From positions 1 to 37,655 of the forward strand of contig NZ_JAEKEG010000054.1 in assembly GCF_016651255.1 (NCBI RefSeq): a DNA stretch of 37,655 nt. Reading direction: 5' to 3'. This document shows, piece by piece, positions 1-7,971 of the stretch. The translations under genes were made by a program, and so were the position numbers. The notes beneath the pieces are model-generated. The model worked only from the letters and a program-made list of their open reading frames with translations, was not told where the DNA came from and made no database searches. Position 1 is the stretch's first letter. Each line of letters opens with the position of its first letter. This stretch comes from Pseudomonas sp. TH10 (GTDB lineage Bacteria; Pseudomonadota; Gammaproteobacteria; Pseudomonadales; Pseudomonadaceae).

Positions 1-488
1 TTGTCGCTGATGAGCCGGTGTCGGCCCTGGATGCTTCTGTGCAGGCGCAGATCATCAACCTGTTTGAAGAGATCCGGGACACGCTGGGCGTGGGGTTTTT
101 GTTTATCGCTCACGACCTAAACGTGGTGCGTCACGTAAGCCAGCGCATCGGGGTGATGTACCTGGGGCAGATGATGGAAGTGGCGCAAGCCGATGCCTTG
201 TTCGACTCTCCTATGCATCCTTATAGCCGCGCGCTTTTGTCGGCGATCCCCTTGCCTGACCCGGAGCAGCGCAACCTCGCGCCGAGCCTGGAAGGGGAGT
301 TGCCCGACCCACACAATCCGCCGCCTGGGTGTGCCTTTTCCAGCCGTTGTCCTCGCGTGACTGCCGCCTGCCAAGACGCGGTTCCCGCACTCACAGAGTA
401 CCCATCCGAACACCGGGTTCGCTGCCTATATCCTCACGAACCGTTGGTCAGGAGTCCTAATCAGGAGTCGTCTCGTTATGTTCTTTGA
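1..488 (+). CDS. Oligopeptide/dipeptide ABC transporter ATP-binding protein, C-terminal part
   Basis: This is the 3' end of a peptide-type ABC transporter ATPase cut by the window edge; the frame is open from base 3. The first visible residues, VADEPVSALD, are the Walker B and D-loop. About 35 residues later the H-loop histidine follows in FIAHDLNVV. The tail has the oligopeptide/dipeptide C-terminal domain, with the HPYSRAL motif and a cysteine-containing stretch (GCAFSSRC, then RC near the end) typical of DppF/OppF-like proteins. It would energise import of peptides or similar solutes at the inner membrane. The Walker A and signature motifs lie outside the window. Its last 11 bases overlap the start of the serine hydrolase gene, suggesting one transcript. 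The substrate cannot be told from this fragment. Confidence 0.9.
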   Translation, partial: VADEPVSALDASVQAQIINLFEEIRDTLGVGFLFIAHDLNVVRHVSQRIGVMYLGQMMEVAQADALFDSPMHPYSRALLSAIPLPDPEQRNLAPSLEGELPDPHNPPPGCAFSSRCPRVTAACQDAVPALTEYPSEHRVRCLYPHEPLVRSPNQESSRYVL

Positions 489-1424
489 CACCACCACCCG
501 AAGCCAGGCGCTGGGAAACCGACTGGTCCAGCAAGCCCTGGAGGATTTTCGCTCGGCCGGGCTTAGTGAAAACGGTTTGGGTATGACGCTGTTGTTGCAC
601 CCTCAGCGCCTTACTCAGGATGGGCAAGCTCATCGCCCGGAAGGTTTCGCTTATCGGGGAAGCCAATTATTCTATCCGTGCAGCGTGGTCAAGGCTTTTA
701 CCTCATAGCGATTGACGCTTGCCTGGCGAATGGTCGGGTTCAGCCTCATGAAGATCTAGAGCGGGCAATGCGCGACATGATCATCTGGTCCAGTAATACC
801 GCGACCAACTACGTCATCGATCTGATCACCGCTACCACCGGCGATACTTTGCTGTCGCCCGAGGAATTCATGGCCTGGGTTAATCGACGGCAAGCAGTCA
901 ACCGCTATTTCAAATCCCTAAAGTGGCCGGAGCTGGCGGATATCAATTTGTGTCAAAAACTCATGGACGATGAACGTTATGGTCGCGAGAAAGCCTTTGT
1001 CACTTTTGGCGGCAACAACCACAATCGGTTGTGCAGTAACGCGGCGGCGCGACTGATGTTCGAGTTGTTCAATGGCACTGTCGCGGCGCCTGAGCGTTGC
1101 CGCATCATGGCTGCACGCTTCCATCGGTCGCTGACCACCGAGTTCGCCGCGCAACCTGCTGCGCAGATAAATGGCTATTTTGGTGCGAGTCTACCCGCGG
1201 ACGCCACGCTTTACTCCAAAGCCGGCTGGACCGGCTGGACCGGCGACCCGCTGGCCAGCTATCGCCGTCATGACCTTGGCTATATTGAGTTGCCGTCAGC
1301 GCATGAAGGGCATTACCAGGCGTTAACCTTGGCAGTATTTACCCAAGGGCAAGCGATGTCCGAAGACACAGCGGTGCTCCCTGCGATTGCCCGCCTAGCG
1401 TATGACGCGGTGATGGCGGTGTGA
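478..1424 (+). pseudogene. Class-A beta-lactamase-type serine hydrolase, frameshifted
   Basis: Two consecutive frames together make one serine hydrolase of about 315 residues. The first frame (478 to about 698) ends with the SxxK motif as CSVVK, whose serine would be the acylated nucleophile. The second frame (from about 690 to 1424) continues at once with a helix, then SSN in the place of the SDN loop, and SKAGWTG in the place of the KTG motif. The break is in the T run at 696-699: one extra T restores a continuous reading across KAFYLI. The start overlaps the ABC ATPase gene by 11 bases. The protein could be a penicillin-interacting or peptidase-like hydrolase rather than a resistance enzyme. 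Sequencing error is the likely cause of the break. Confidence 0.75.
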
Positions 1425-1726
1425 TTGAGCGGACACGGCTCCTGAGGTCAGGCATTGCCGTGGTGGTGCCTTGGCGGCCAGGGTTTTTCACGAAACCTTG
1501 ATCGTCCAAGGCGCCAGGAATCAACGCGTGATCTTATCGATTTGCGCCTGAGGACACGTGCTTTCTGCGCAGGCAGCGGGCACCGCTCAGTCATAAGGCC
1601 AGGCCGCGATTCTGGCCTTCCTCCCGGCATGGTTCAACCTTGCAGTTTTTCTGAAAAGCCCCTCGATGTCTTTGCCGCGATTAGACGACACTGCGGGTGG
1701 CTATCGGCCGTTTTCTGCCTGTCGTG
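1425..1726. other. Gene-free stretch with hairpins
   Basis: I see no credible gene here. Two inverted repeats stand out. One pairs gccttgg (1468-1474) with ccaaggc (1506-1512) and encloses a smaller pair, ggttt (1482-1486) with aaacc (1493-1497). The other pairs aaggccag (1595-1602) with ctggcctt (1612-1619). Neither is followed by a clear T run, so calling them terminators of the serine hydrolase gene would be a guess. The region leads directly into recombinase debris. Confidence 0.4.
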
Positions 1727-1862
1727 ACTATCCGCGTCGCATCTGTGACTGGCCGCCTGCCAGAGCGGGACATGATGCTTTTGTGGCTCACACACACCAC
1801 TGGCATTCGCGTCACCGAGCTGGCCTTGCTGGAGGTCGCAGACGTGCTGTATCCCAGCGGAG
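1727..1862 (+). pseudogene. Tyrosine recombinase (phage-type integrase) fragment
   Basis: A plus-strand frame covering roughly 40 residues ([20 protein letters not shown] and the next dozen or so, to VADVLYPSG) matches the early part of the catalytic domain of tyrosine recombinases. The G-I-R-V-T-E-L core is where the first catalytic arginine of that family lies. Only this piece remains: there is no start, no HxxR box and no catalytic tyrosine. The similarity stops at about 1860, exactly where a reverse-strand aldolase remnant begins, so this is a recombination or insertion scar. It points to past mobile-element activity beside the catabolic cluster. Confidence 0.55.
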
Positions 1863-2250
1863 CCCATGCCCAACTCGCGGGCGTACTCGATGTGCTGTTT
1901 CGACACGTCCGCCTCGGTGCAGTGAGTGGCGATGCGCACCACTCGTGCTCCGGCTTTGTAGGCCGCTTTCAAGTCATCCACCGTGCCGATGCCTGGTAAC
2001 AACAACGTGGTGGTTTTGGCGTGGCTGATGACATCGGCGGCGGCCTCGATCCACTCCAGGTCAGTGCGCGCCGCGAAACCATAGTCGAAGCTCGAATCTT
2101 GTAGACCGTCACCATGGGCCGCTTCAATCTAGTCGACCTTGGCCGTGTCCAGGGAGCGGGCGATGTCCTGCACATTCTGGATCGAGTACTGACGGCGGAC
2201 GGCATGGCTGCCGTCACGCAGGGTCACGTCGGAAACGGCAATTCTGTCTG
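1861..2250 (-). pseudogene. 4-hydroxy-2-oxovalerate aldolase (MhpE/DmpG-type) remnant
   Basis: On the minus strand the translation reads [16 protein letters not shown], then [14 protein letters not shown], then [16 protein letters not shown] and THCTEADVS. These are signature segments of the N-terminal half of 4-hydroxy-2-oxovalerate aldolase, which ends meta-cleavage pathways by splitting its substrate into pyruvate and an aldehyde. The copy is dead: there is an in-frame TAG at 2129-2131, the first residues are missing near 2250, and the frame stops matching after ARELGM at about 1861, where the integrase fragment begins. None of its usual partners (acylating aldehyde dehydrogenase, hydratase) is in the window. 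It looks like the relic of a lost meta-cleavage operon. Confidence 0.8.
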
Positions 2251-2400
2251 GTCCAAGTCATCAAAATCAACGATAAGCTAAATTTTCAGACCTCAACGCG
2301 GAACTCCCTCTCCTCATGCAACGCTCTCCCTGCGCCTTTCATCCGTTGCTTGCTAGTGACCAATAGATCCAAAAGGGCTGACTCAATGGGTTCGAAAAAT

Positions 2401-3654
2401 TTACTCATTATCGAGTTGCGTCTGAAGCGCAGCCCTGTGTTCGGGATGGGCTATATCCAGCAATTTTGTAATGCGTTGAGTGAGCGTCGTGCCGCGCAAA
2501 TCTGCTACGCCGTACTCGGTGACGACAATGACCGCGTCGCTACGTGCAATCGTGACGGGGCCATTTAGCCTCATCACGATTCTGCTATGACCGCCCGCAG
2601 TAGAAGGTAGCGCGATAATCGGCAGTCCGCCTTTTGAGCGCCGTGCGCCACGGATAAAGTCGACCGCTCCGCCGATGGCGCCGACGTAGTTGCCCGCGGC
2701 CATCTCCGAATTGACCTGACCGCTCAAGTCGACTTCGACGGCCGAGTTGATCGCGACCAGTTTGTCGATGCGCTCAAGGACGTGCGCATCGTGGGTGTAG
2801 CGGGTTGAGCGTAACTGGATCGCCCGGTTGTGGTGGGCATAGTCATGCAGCAGGCAGCTTCCCATGAGAATACCGCCAACGCTGATGCCTCGGTCGACTG
2901 TCTTGCGCTGGTTGGTGATAGCACCGCTTTGCATCAGGCGCGCCACGCCGTCACCAAGGCTACCTGAATGCACGCCCAAATGGCGATGGTCGCCTAATGC
3001 ACTCAAGACGGCGTCGGGTATGGCACCGATGCCCATCTGCAGGGTGGCGCCATTTTCGATCAGTCCGGCGATATGCCGGGCGATTCGCTGATCGCTTTCC
3101 CGGACTCGGCTGATCGGATTTTCCATGGGAGCCCGATCGGTGAACAGGATGGCGTCCAGATCATCGTCTCCCAGAGTCCGGTCGCTGTAAGTCCATGGCG
3201 CCTGAGCATTGATTTCTGCGATCACCAAGCGTGCGCTGTCGAGCGCTGGCAGCAAGTACTCGCTAGCCAGGCTCAGGCTGTAGCGACCCTCGGCATTGGC
3301 GGGCGCCAGTTGCAGCATCAACACATCGATACGCAAAGCACCGCTGCTGATCAGGTCGGGAAGTTCGGAGTAATGACTGGGCATCACCTGCAGCACCCCG
3401 GCATTAGCCAGCTGGCGGTTGGCCCCCGCGCCGCAATACGCGATGAAATCCACATGATCGGCGTGCTCGGGCGTGCAGGTCGGGCTGTTGGCGATCCCCA
3501 ACATCACCCGGAACCGGCCGATTTTTTGCCTTTGAGCCATCAATGCCTGGGTCAAAGGCAACGGCTCGGCATTGGCCTGCCCCCACATTACCGTGTCGCC
3601 AGTTTGGATCAATGTAGTGAGGTCCAGCGATTCGAGGTGCAATAGCTGTGGCAT
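2401..3654 (-). CDS. mmlK: Acetyl-CoA hydrolase/transferase family protein, MmlK-like
   Basis: A 417-residue class I CoA-transferase-like protein of the acetyl-CoA hydrolase / 4-hydroxybutyrate CoA-transferase family. The N-terminal domain carries GDTVMWGQANAEP. The C-terminal domain has GIGAIPDAV, INSAVEVDLSGQ, and near the end ITEYG-like VTEYGVADLRG, all family hallmarks. In the published mml cluster of P. reinekei MT1 the mmlK product is of this family, and its loss causes methylsuccinate to build up, so it probably (re)activates methylsuccinate with CoA. Where relatives have HTE with the catalytic glutamate, this protein has HSG (after LGV). I chose the ATG at 3654, which matches the usual N-terminus; a TTG at 3711 would add 19 residues but lacks a ribosome site. 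A hairpin terminator lies just upstream. Confidence 0.8.
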   Translation of the reverse strand: MPQLLHLESLDLTTLIQTGDTVMWGQANAEPLPLTQALMAQRQKIGRFRVMLGIANSPTCTPEHADHVDFIAYCGAGANRQLANAGVLQVMPSHYSELPDLISSGALRIDVLMLQLAPANAEGRYSLSLASEYLLPALDSARLVIAEINAQAPWTYSDRTLGDDDLDAILFTDRAPMENPISRVRESDQRIARHIAGLIENGATLQMGIGAIPDAVLSALGDHRHLGVHSGSLGDGVARLMQSGAITNQRKTVDRGISVGGILMGSCLLHDYAHHNRAIQLRSTRYTHDAHVLERIDKLVAINSAVEVDLSGQVNSEMAAGNYVGAIGGAVDFIRGARRSKGGLPIIALPSTAGGHSRIVMRLNGPVTIARSDAVIVVTEYGVADLRGTTLTQRITKLLDIAHPEHRAALQTQLDNE

Positions 3655-3720
3655 CGGGGCGATCTCGGCGACAGTCAGCCGCAGCTGCTGGTTGGGCAGC
3701 CAAAGCTTCAAAAAGGGAGG

Positions 3721-3745
3721 AAAACGGCGGCGCGGAGGCCGCCGT
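3721..3745 (-). terminator. Hairpin terminator between mmlJ and mmlK
   Basis: On the minus strand a perfect 8-bp stem, ACGGCGGC (3745-3738) with GCCGCCGT (3731-3724), closes a 6-base loop and is followed at once by TTTTCC and a pyrimidine-rich stretch. It sits immediately after the mmlJ stop codon and before mmlK, so it is well placed to end or attenuate transcription of the upstream operon. Confidence 0.7.
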
Positions 3746-3750
3746 GATAT

Positions 3751-4029
3751 TTAGACGATTGAGGACGGGTGCTTGGCCAATGGCGTGACCTGGATGGTCA
3801 TGAATGGGAACAGTGGCAGGCTGGACAGCAGCGCATGCAGCTCGTCGTTGCTGGCCACGTCGAGGATGCTGATGTTCGAATACTGCCCGACTATTCGCCA
3901 CAGGTGCGGCCATTTCCCTGACTCCTGCAGCTCGGTGGCGCGTTTCTTCTCGGCGACTTTGATCGCTTCCACGGTGTCGGCAGGGATATCGCGAGGAATG
4001 TTTACGTCCATCTTTACGTGATAAAGCAT
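3751..4029 (-). CDS. mmlJ: Muconolactone isomerase family protein (CatC-like), probable methylmuconolactone isomerase
   Basis: A 92-residue protein of the muconolactone delta-isomerase (CatC) family, usual length about 96. It opens with MLYHVKMDVNIPRD and contains KRATELQESGKWPHLWRIVG, the most conserved family block, and FPFMTIQVTPLAKHP at the end. CatC shifts the double bond of muconolactone to the enol-lactone. No catechol dioxygenase or muconate cycloisomerase gene is nearby, while a methylmuconolactone methylisomerase gene lies elsewhere in the window. The MmlJ role, 3-methylmuconolactone to 4-methyl-3-oxoadipate enol-lactone, is therefore more likely. The ATG at 4029 is preceded by GGAGT, and the gene starts 5 bases after the MFS gene stops, so the two are co-transcribed. 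Confidence 0.85.
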   Translation of the reverse strand: MLYHVKMDVNIPRDIPADTVEAIKVAEKKRATELQESGKWPHLWRIVGQYSNISILDVASNDELHALLSSLPLFPFMTIQVTPLAKHPSSIV

Positions 4030-4034
4030 GAGTA

Positions 4035-5348
4035 CTACTCCGATTGGATTTTGCTGTTGATCAATGGATGATCGGCAACCCTGGCGCTGTGATTGTCCGA
4101 GTTGTGACCAAGGTTGGCGTCGACATCTTCCAGGCGCACACCGCGCGTCTCCGGCAGCAGCAACACGGCGATAATTGCCAAAGCGTAGGCCACCAGGCAA
4201 AAGCCACCGATCGCTTCAGCCAAGCCAAAACGCTCAGACAGAACGCCGACGCCCGCGATAGACAATGCACCCAGGGATTTACCCAGGTTGTAGGAAAAGC
4301 CCATGCAGGTGGTGCGGATGTGAGTTGGGAACAGCTCGCTCAGGAAAGGCCCTACGACAGCGAAGATGCCCGTGGCGAAGGCGCCGACAGGAAAGCTCAT
4401 CAGCATCAATACGGTGGGGCTCATCGGCACGAGCATGTAAACCACGGTGAAAATCCATGCGCCCAGGCAGAAGACCAGCAGCGCAGGCCGACGACCATAG
4501 CGATCGGAGAGGTACGCGGTGAGGACGAAGCCGGCGAACGCGCCGGCGCACATGATCAGCATCGTGAAGACGACTGGCCCTGGCTTCAGCCCGCGGACCT
4601 GCACCATCAGCGTTGGCAGCCACGCCATGATCGTATAGGCGGCGGCCTGTAGACCCGTCACTAACAGGGCGCCCAGCAGGGTCAGGCGGATCACGGAAGG
4701 GCGGAACGCGGAGAGGATCGACGCCTTTTCGTTATTGGCGGCCTTGGCTTCCTTGAAAATTTCGGCGTCCTTGACGTTGTGGCGGATGAACAGCACGAAC
4801 GTTGCCGGAATGATCCCCACCCAAAAGGCGACACGCCACGCCATCTCCGGTGGCAGGTAAGCCAGTAGCGCGGTCATCACCACCGCCGACAGGGCCCAGC
4901 CCACCGAGAACCCGCTCTGTACAAACCCTAACGCCTTGCCGCGATGCTCGGGACGAATGACCTCGGCCATCAGCGCGGCACCGACGGCCCACTCACCGCC
5001 GAAACCCAGGCCTTGCAAGGTGCGCACGATCAGCATTTGTTCGAAGGATTGGGTAAAACCTGCCAGCACGCCGAAGAGCGTGAACCAGCAGATGGTGAAT
5101 ATCAGAATCCGCACCCGACCGTAGCGGTCGCTGAGGATACCGGCGGCCCAACCGCCCAGTGCCGCCGAAAGTAGCGCGGCGGTGCCGAGGATGCCGGCCT
5201 CGCCCTTGGATATCTGCCAGACCGCCATCAGGGTCGGCAATAGAAAGCTGAACATCTGGGCGTCGTAAGTATCCAGCGCCCAGCCGGAAAAACATGCCCA
5301 GAACGTTTTGCGTTCTTGTGAGGAGCCGGTTCTGTACCATTCGAACAT
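4035..5348 (-). CDS. MFS transporter, probable (methyl)muconolactone/carboxylate:H+ symporter
   Basis: A 437-residue major facilitator protein with about 12 hydrophobic segments. Family motifs are clear: WALDTYDAQMFSF in the first helix, GILSDRYGRVRI in the loop between helices 2 and 3, [12 protein letters not shown] in helix 4, and a matching LSDRYGRRPALL in the second half. This pattern belongs to the sugar/carboxylate (sialate, lactate, aromatic acid) proton symporters. It lies between tesB and mmlJ on the same strand, so import of a lactone or methylated acid for the pathway is likely. A closely related paralogue sits at 19246-20529 beside mmlI. AGGACGG precedes the start. The 122 bases upstream of it could hold an internal promoter. 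Confidence 0.85.
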   Translation of the reverse strand: MFEWYRTGSSQERKTFWACFSGWALDTYDAQMFSFLLPTLMAVWQISKGEAGILGTAALLSAALGGWAAGILSDRYGRVRILIFTICWFTLFGVLAGFTQSFEQMLIVRTLQGLGFGGEWAVGAALMAEVIRPEHRGKALGFVQSGFSVGWALSAVVMTALLAYLPPEMAWRVAFWVGIIPATFVLFIRHNVKDAEIFKEAKAANNEKASILSAFRPSVIRLTLLGALLVTGLQAAAYTIMAWLPTLMVQVRGLKPGPVVFTMLIMCAGAFAGFVLTAYLSDRYGRRPALLVFCLGAWIFTVVYMLVPMSPTVLMLMSFPVGAFATGIFAVVGPFLSELFPTHIRTTCMGFSYNLGKSLGALSIAGVGVLSERFGLAEAIGGFCLVAYALAIIAVLLLPETRGVRLEDVDANLGHNSDNHSARVADHPLINSKIQSE

Positions 5349-5470
5349 ATCGCCGTCCTGCTTGTTATTGGAGGGGCCTTGGGCCTGCGAGGCTGTGAAC
5401 CAGATTGCAGCAGTGACCGGGTGGGGGCCATTTACCTTTGCGAAACCCGGCCTTTCAGCCTGACTAAAGC

Positions 5471-6346
5471 TCAGGCATTGCGTGATGAAATCAATAAGTC
5501 CTGGGCCATGCTGGCGACCAGTCGACCGTCTCGCCGATAGATGTGAGTCATGGTCAGCCCGCGTCCGGAGAGGCTACGCACTGCCTCGTTGACGAACAGC
5601 AACCACTCATTGACGTCGATCTCCAGGCTGTGAAACCACAGCGTGTGGTTGAGGTTGCTGACGTAATGGTTCTGCCAGAGATCAAGCATCCCTTGCCCGG
5701 GTGCCAGGCTGGCGTTCAGCCAACCGTCAGACAAATAGGCCAGTGCCGCATGGTGCAGGCAGCCTTCGGCCGCAAGCGGCTGGTTCAGGCGTACCCAGTA
5801 CGCGATGTCTCGGCGGGCAGCGGGGCGCTCGAAATGATCCTGATGAATCAGCCGGATATCGAGTACGGGCCGGGCGCTGAAACGCAATTGCACGGCCTCG
5901 CTGTCCAGCGGGTAACGCTCGGCCAGTTCAGCCAGGGTCGACAAGCTTTCCGGCGCCGGCATTAGTTGCTGCAGTTGGTGCGGATCGCCGGGTTCGGACT
6001 GTGCCACTTGAAAGCTGGCATTGGCGCTGAGCACCAGGCCGGTACCTTGGACACCATAGACGTGACGCGTGGACAGACGTCGCCCATCTTGCAGCGCCTC
6101 GACGCTGTATTCGATGGTGTCTTTGGGGCGCGCACCCTGCAGAAACGTCATTTGCAGCATGCTCGGGCTGCGTCCGTTCGCCGTCTGCGCCGCGGCCCAC
6201 AACGCTTGTCCCAGCAACTGACCGCCATAGACCCGTCCGTTGGCATTGATGTCATAGGCATAGCTGCGCCAGTTTTGCTGGCCCGCCGGTTCCAGGGTCA
6301 GCAGTTCGGTGAGATCGCGTTGGTCCCAACTGCGCCCGCTGTTCAT
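5471..6346 (-). CDS. Acyl-CoA thioesterase II (TesB family)
   Basis: A 291-residue double-hotdog thioesterase of the TesB family, full length. The first hotdog has NGRVYGGQLLGQALWAA and MLQMTFLQGA. The second has LAYLSDGWLN with the catalytic-type aspartate, HTLWFHSLEIDVNEWLL, and VASMAQDLLI with the glutamine of the triad. Such enzymes hydrolyse acyl-CoA to the free acid and CoA in the cytoplasm. The ATG overlaps the mmlG stop codon as ATGA (6343-6346), so translation is coupled to the CoA-transferase. A plausible job, by inference, is releasing CoA from stalled intermediates such as methylsuccinyl-CoA. That would fit the reported build-up of methylsuccinate when mmlK is missing. Confidence 0.88.
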   Translation of the reverse strand: MNSGRSWDQRDLTELLTLEPAGQQNWRSYAYDINANGRVYGGQLLGQALWAAAQTANGRSPSMLQMTFLQGARPKDTIEYSVEALQDGRRLSTRHVYGVQGTGLVLSANASFQVAQSEPGDPHQLQQLMPAPESLSTLAELAERYPLDSEAVQLRFSARPVLDIRLIHQDHFERPAARRDIAYWVRLNQPLAAEGCLHHAALAYLSDGWLNASLAPGQGMLDLWQNHYVSNLNHTLWFHSLEIDVNEWLLFVNEAVRSLSGRGLTMTHIYRRDGRLVASMAQDLLISSRNA

Positions 6347-7065
6347 TGGCTCATGGTCGCCAAAGCGCTGCGGGTCAAAGACGTGTGCAAGGTCGACGAG
6401 TCATCGCGCAGGGTCAGCGCACTGAAGTCCAGCGGCACTTGTGTCACCTCCTGCAATGCCTGTGGCGTGATGTCGCCGATCAACTCGAGCACTTTTACGC
6501 CGCTGGCGGTGATATCCATCGTTGCCAGTTCGGTGTAGACACGACTCACGCAACCCAGGCCGGTCAATGGGTAGGTGCACGCTGGCAGTAATTTGCTGCA
6601 ACCATCTTTGGCCAGATGTTCCATCATGACGAAGACTCGCTTTGCGCCTATGGCCAGGTCCATTGCACCACCCACAGCCGGAATCGCATCCGCTGCACCG
6701 GTGTGCCAGTTGGCCAGATCACCGGTAGCCGACACCTGGAATGCGCCCAATACGCAGACATCCAGATGCCCGCCGCGCATCATCCCGAAGGAGTCGGCAT
6801 GGTGGAAAAATGCGCCGCCCGGGGCGAGTTCGATAGGCTCTTTGCCCGCGTTGATCATGTCCCAGTCTTCTTCGCCAGGCGCGGCGGCTTGCCAGCGGCC
6901 CAGCACGCCGTTTTCACTGTGCAGGAAAAAGTCTTTATCCAGCGGCAGGTGGTTGGCTACCAGAGTCGGCAGACCAATTCCGAGGTTGACGTAAGAGCCT
7001 TCGGTTATGTCTCGGGCGACTCGTTGCGCCATGGCGATGCGTGCATTCTTGTCCATACCAGTCAT
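6343..7065 (-). CDS. mmlG: 3-oxoacid CoA-transferase subunit B (PcaJ/CatJ-like), 4-methyl-3-oxoadipate CoA-transferase
   Basis: The beta subunit (240 residues) of a class I 3-oxoacid CoA-transferase. The active-site segment is HSENGVLG, whose glutamate forms the CoA thioester. GGHLDVCVLGAFQVS and MGGAMDLAIG-like GGAMDLAIGAKRV also match PcaJ. Subunits of this type are usually about 215-220 residues, so the C-terminus has an extra stretch of about 20. It overlaps the alpha subunit gene upstream and tesB downstream by ATGA in each case, giving a tightly coupled trio. Expected reaction: CoA transfer from succinyl-CoA to 4-methyl-3-oxoadipate (or 3-oxoadipate). The letter F or G for each subunit follows the MT1 naming and could be swapped. 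Confidence 0.88.
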   Translation of the reverse strand: MTGMDKNARIAMAQRVARDITEGSYVNLGIGLPTLVANHLPLDKDFFLHSENGVLGRWQAAAPGEEDWDMINAGKEPIELAPGGAFFHHADSFGMMRGGHLDVCVLGAFQVSATGDLANWHTGAADAIPAVGGAMDLAIGAKRVFVMMEHLAKDGCSKLLPACTYPLTGLGCVSRVYTELATMDITASGVKVLELIGDITPQALQEVTQVPLDFSALTLRDDSSTLHTSLTRSALATMSQ

Positions 7066-7766
7066 CCCGCTCGATTCAGAAGTGTCGCTGTTTCGCTGGC
7101 CGGATCGCGGCGCAACACCAGGTGCTTGACGAAGATTCCCGGCGTGACGATGGTCTCGGGGTCCAGTTCACCCAGCTCGCAGAAGCGCTCGATGGAGGCA
7201 ATCGTGTTTTTTGCCGCCATGGCCATCACCGGGCCGAAGTTGCGTGCCGTCTTGCGATATACCAGGTTGCCCCAACGATCACCGGCCTCGGCCTTGATCA
7301 AGGCGTAATCGACGTGGATCGGATATTCAAGCACATAGTCGCGGCCTTCGATGCTGCGGGTCTCCTTGCCTTCAGCCAGCAACGTGCCAAAGCCTGTGGG
7401 TGTAAAGAACGCGCCAACACCGACGCCAGCAGCGCGCAAGCGCTCGGCCAGATTGCCTTGAGGCACTATCTCCAACTCGATCTTGCCGGCGCGATAGAGG
7501 GTTTCGAAAACGTGAGAGCCGGTCATGCGCGGATAGGAGCAGAGAATCCGACGCACCCGGCCCGCCTTGAGCAGTGCAGCAAGACCGGTATCACCCTGTC
7601 CCGCGTTATTGCTGACGAGCGTCAGGTTGCGAGCGCCCTGGTCGATCAGCGCCTCAATCAAGTCATCGGGCATGCCCGCACCGCCGAAACCGCCCACGGC
7701 GATGGTGGCCCCATCGGGAATATCAGCCAGAGCCGCCTGTACGCTGGTGGAAAGCTTGTCGATCAT
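7062..7766 (-). CDS. mmlF: 3-oxoacid CoA-transferase subunit A (PcaI/CatI-like), 4-methyl-3-oxoadipate CoA-transferase
   Basis: The alpha subunit (234 residues) of the same CoA-transferase. The glycine-rich CoA-binding loop is seen in TIAVGGFGGAGMPDDLIEAL, followed by LTLVSNNAGQGDTGLAALL and, further on, PQGNLAERLRAAGVGVGAFFTPTG with a family-typical TG.GT segment. The ATG at 7766 has AAGGA nine bases upstream; the frame stays open farther upstream, but that part has no similarity. It overlaps the beta subunit start by four bases. Together the subunits load CoA onto the 3-oxoadipate-type product of lactone opening. A long perfect inverted repeat lies in the 205-base leader. Confidence 0.9.
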   Translation of the reverse strand: MIDKLSTSVQAALADIPDGATIAVGGFGGAGMPDDLIEALIDQGARNLTLVSNNAGQGDTGLAALLKAGRVRRILCSYPRMTGSHVFETLYRAGKIELEIVPQGNLAERLRAAGVGVGAFFTPTGFGTLLAEGKETRSIEGRDYVLEYPIHVDYALIKAEAGDRWGNLVYRKTARNFGPVMAMAAKNTIASIERFCELGELDPETIVTPGIFVKHLVLRRDPASETATLLNRAG

Positions 7767-7830
7767 GGATGTGGTCCTTGTTGTGAGATCGTCCACCGTT
7801 ATCGTCCAGCGTCGGGATAACGACGGGGTA

Positions 7831-7878
7831 CAGGCAGTTGAAGCGTCGGGTGCGTGGCCCGCACGCTTCAACTGCCTG
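7831..7878. repeat. 16-bp perfect inverted repeat in the mmlF leader
   Basis: CAGGCAGTTGAAGCGT (7831-7846) is exactly mirrored by ACGCTTCAACTGCCTG (7863-7878). The 16 bases between can pair further (CGGG with CCCG). No T run follows on either strand, so it is not an ordinary intrinsic terminator. It lies between the SDR stop codon and the mmlF start codon on the minus strand. It could be an mRNA-stabilising or processing hairpin, an attenuator, or an operator. Confidence 0.75.
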
Positions 7879-7971
7879 GTCTGATCAGCTTGCCCAACGC
7901 AGCGGGCAGCCACAATTTCGGTCTTCGGAAGGCTTGATTAACCACTGATTAACGGCCGGTTGACGAAGGCG

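Noticed and set aside
3073..3645. Plus-strand open frame of 190 codons
   Set aside because: Antisense to the acetyl-CoA hydrolase/transferase gene; no recognisable protein.
3751..4029. Reading the CatC-like gene as part of a catechol (catRBCA) operon
   Set aside because: No catechol 1,2-dioxygenase or muconate cycloisomerase gene is present, and a methylmuconolactone methylisomerase gene is in the window, so the methylated-lactone role fits better.
7041..7820. Long plus-strand open frame (259 codons)
   Set aside because: Antisense to the CoA-transferase alpha subunit gene, which has full family motifs; no independent support.
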